Source: Bdellovibrionales bacterium (GTDB lineage: Bacteria > Bdellovibrionota > UBA2428). From it: a stretch of 5,877 nt of DNA. The notes under the pieces were generated by a model that had not been told where the DNA came from, did not search any database, and saw only the letters and a list, made by a program, of their open reading frames with translations. Shown here piece after piece: positions 4,174 to 5,877 of this stretch; the stretch's first letter is position 1, and each line of letters opens with the position of its first letter. Where the stretch lies: positions 1-5,877 of the forward strand of contig JAFEAR010000187.1 in the NCBI GenBank assembly GCA_018266335.1, given 5' to 3'. Position numbers and translations under genes: made by a program.

Positions 4174-5877
4174 GGCCGGGCAGGGGAATCGACTGAGGCG
4201 TTGGGTTCGGGAGCACCGATCGATTTCATCAGCGCTCGAAAGTCCTCTCGTCCACGTAACGGATCAAGATCGTGATCGCTGATCATTTTGGTGATATTCT
4301 CCGGAGTCTTGAAACCGGCGTCGATTGCTTTTTTGAGCAACTCTATCGCCCGGTCGGCGTAGCGCGGTGGACTTTCCGGCAGTCCGCTGGCATACGCATA
4401 CAGAGCAGCCACCCGATACCTTCCCATGGCGCTTATGCGCGACCCATCAAGGTCGTTGGTTTCGTCCGCGACTTTTAGGGCGGATTCGACCTGGCCAGCT
4501 CGCACCTGGGCTTCCGCACGCGACAAGTGGTAACCATTTTGCAACCCCGGCCCGTTGCGTAGAATCACCTGGTCCCAATCTTCGACAGCTTCAGAATACC
4601 GGTTCACAAGCATCAACGCTTGGGCGCGACACCGGTAGCTCGTCTCCAGAAATCTATCACGTTGGGAATCTTGATAACCGCTGGGATATCCCGTCGAAAG
4701 TATTCGTATTGCGTGCGAAAAACAATCGAGACTCTCGGCGGGTTGCCCGTTCTGGACGAAATGCCTCCCCAGGTTGACTTCGAAGACAGCCAGTTGCGTA
4801 CGATATTTGGGCACGCTGGGGAAATGATCGACCAGGTTACGAACAGTGTCCCGCGCTTGAATGATCTTGTCGCGGGCCGCGACTCGGTCTCCTTCGCGAT
4901 CGAATACACTGCCAAGCCCGTTCTCGCTGTTCGCCAAAAGGTCCTGGTAATCCGGCACCGCGGGAAACTGTTGAACCAACTTAAGACAAATCTTCTCCGC
5001 CTCTTCATACGACTCACGTGCGGCAGTGGTCTCCTTGAGATAGACGTACAACATGCCTAAACTCATTTGGGCTTGTACGAGGAATGTCTGGTATCTCGGC
5101 TGACTCGGAAACTGCTCACACAACGCCTTCCGGATGTCGCGAGCCTGCTCGAAGGCGGTGCGGGCTGCGGATATGTCATTTGAATAAAAACACGCGTTCC
5201 CCAAGTTGATTTGAGCTAACGCAAGTTGCTGATTGTAATTCTCGTCTAAGGGATACTGACTGACCAGCTTTGCACTAAGATCCCGTGCCCGACCGAGCTG
5301 GTCGATGGCTGCGGCGTATTCTTTCAATGAATTGAGTAGAACCCCCAAGTTCACACAGCACCCGGCGAGGCCGTACTGATAGTGGGTATTCGTGGGATAT
5401 TGCTCGGCCAGATGTCTCCAAACGACTTCGGCTTGCGCGATAGCCAACCGAGCTGCGTCCGTTTCACCCAGATCGATCAGCACGCCGCACAAGGTGGTGC
5501 CGGTTGCTGCCAAATTGTGTCTGTATTCCGGGACGGCAGGGAACTTTTGGGAGAGTTGTTTCCACAGAGCATGGGACTCTTCAAAATGCTTGCGAGCTTC
5601 GACCAGCCGGCCCAGTTCCAGCCAGATTGCTGCGACCCGATTGAGCCCTTCTGCGCGGAGCTTCTGGCTTTGCTGGTCCGTCCCTTGACGCTCCGCGAAG
5701 ACCTGCCAGCGCTGGGCGGTTCGTTCCAGGTATGCCCGCTCTGCCTCGCCCAGTTCCTCCTTGGAACCGATCAGTTGCTGGATCACGTCATCGGTGCTTT
5801 CCCGATAACTGGCCAGCGTCTGTGCTTCCGCCGCTTCCGCCCGCTGGCGAGCGGCCGCCTCGTCGGCCAGCGCCTTC
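4170..5877 (-). CDS. C-terminal TPR region of a probable planctomycete Ser/Thr protein kinase (5' end outside the window)
   Basis: The frame is open on the minus strand from the right edge (first full codon at 5876) to TAG at 4170-4172, giving 568 residues. The ATG at 5786 is internal: the same frame continues upstream as a charged Ala/Arg/Glu-rich helix (KALADEAAARQRAEAAEAQTL). Such a helix usually follows the transmembrane segment in planctomycete kinases with TPR tails. After a helical linker come six back-to-back TPR units of exactly 48 residues, each ending in a (F/Y)P----Y motif, then a degenerate seventh and further TPR-like helices (YSEAVEDWDQVI, AGQVESALKVADE). The C-terminus has the typical end motif AIELLKKAIDAGF...ISDHDLDPLRGREDFRALM. 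The role is most likely protein-protein interaction attached to a membrane-bound kinase. No kinase motif lies inside the window, so the kinase identity is inferred; a kinase-free TPR protein is the alternative. Confidence 0.88.
   Translation of the reverse strand, partial: KALADEAAARQRAEAAEAQTLASYRESTDDVIQQLIGSKEELGEAERAYLERTAQRWQVFAERQGTDQQSQKLRAEGLNRVAAIWLELGRLVEARKHFEESHALWKQLSQKFPAVPEYRHNLAATGTTLCGVLIDLGETDAARLAIAQAEVVWRHLAEQYPTNTHYQYGLAGCCVNLGVLLNSLKEYAAAIDQLGRARDLSAKLVSQYPLDENYNQQLALAQINLGNACFYSNDISAARTAFEQARDIRKALCEQFPSQPRYQTFLVQAQMSLGMLYVYLKETTAARESYEEAEKICLKLVQQFPAVPDYQDLLANSENGLGSVFDREGDRVAARDKIIQARDTVRNLVDHFPSVPKYRTQLAVFEVNLGRHFVQNGQPAESLDCFSHAIRILSTGYPSGYQDSQRDRFLETSYRCRAQALMLVNRYSEAVEDWDQVILRNGPGLQNGYHLSRAEAQVRAGQVESALKVADETNDLDGSRISAMGRYRVAALYAYASGLPESPPRYADRAIELLKKAIDAGFKTPENITKMISDHDLDPLRGREDFRALMKSIGAPEPNASVDSPARP
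4803..5666 (-). repeat. Six in-frame 144-base (48-residue) TPR repeats
   Basis: Six consecutive units of exactly 48 codons. Each has an LG or corresponding turn near position 11-12, an AAR or related helix motif near 23-25, and ends QFPAVPDY-like (KFPAVPEY, QYPTNTHY, QYPLDENY, QFPSQPRY, QFPAVPDY, HFPSVPKY). Units are diverged in sequence but have no insertion or deletion, so they are old duplications held to a strict length rather than a recent expansion. Confidence 0.85.

Noticed and set aside
4170..5877. Kinase catalytic domain inside the window
   Set aside because: No glycine-rich loop, HRD or DFG motif occurs in the visible part. Only the linker and TPR region are here.

Overview
The window looks like chromosomal DNA from a planctomycete. 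The evidence is a GC-rich sequence with GC-rich third codon positions, the C-terminal TPR region of what is very probably a large Ser/Thr protein kinase of the planctomycete type (minus strand, right end), a DUF1257/DUF2997 small-gene module, and long secreted proteins with no obvious family. These assignments rest on recognising families by eye; no database search was possible.

Layout. Bases 1-93 probably hold the last 30 codons of a plus-strand gene. Facing it tail to tail is a 73-residue XRE-type regulator (106-327, minus) that resembles the controller (C) proteins of restriction-modification systems. The region between it and the next, divergent gene carries three copies of a 14-bp element, TGCTACTCATWGWC. 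Two lie in tandem 21 bp apart and one is inverted. They overlap a candidate leaderless promoter for the regulator and a candidate divergent promoter for the plus-strand genes. Those genes are a two-gene operon for exported proteins: a probable lipoprotein (487-1476, TTG start behind a perfect Shine-Dalgarno sequence) and a periplasmic-type helical-repeat protein (1489-2829). A perfect 15-bp hairpin closes that operon.

A second plus-strand operon follows (2982-4173) with four small genes: a DUF1257/Ycf35-family protein, a small very basic helical protein, a DUF2997 protein (start overlapping the previous stop by one base) and an uncharacterised 114-residue protein. The module is recognisable but its biochemical role is not known to me. 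Its last stop codon overlaps, in the opposite orientation, the stop codon of the TPR/kinase gene, which runs leftward from beyond the right edge of the window.

How it may work together. The most informative piece is the regulator-operator region. The regulator probably controls its own expression and may control the divergent exported-protein operon, although no restriction or methylase gene is visible in the window. The four-gene module and the TPR/kinase gene seem to be independent units.
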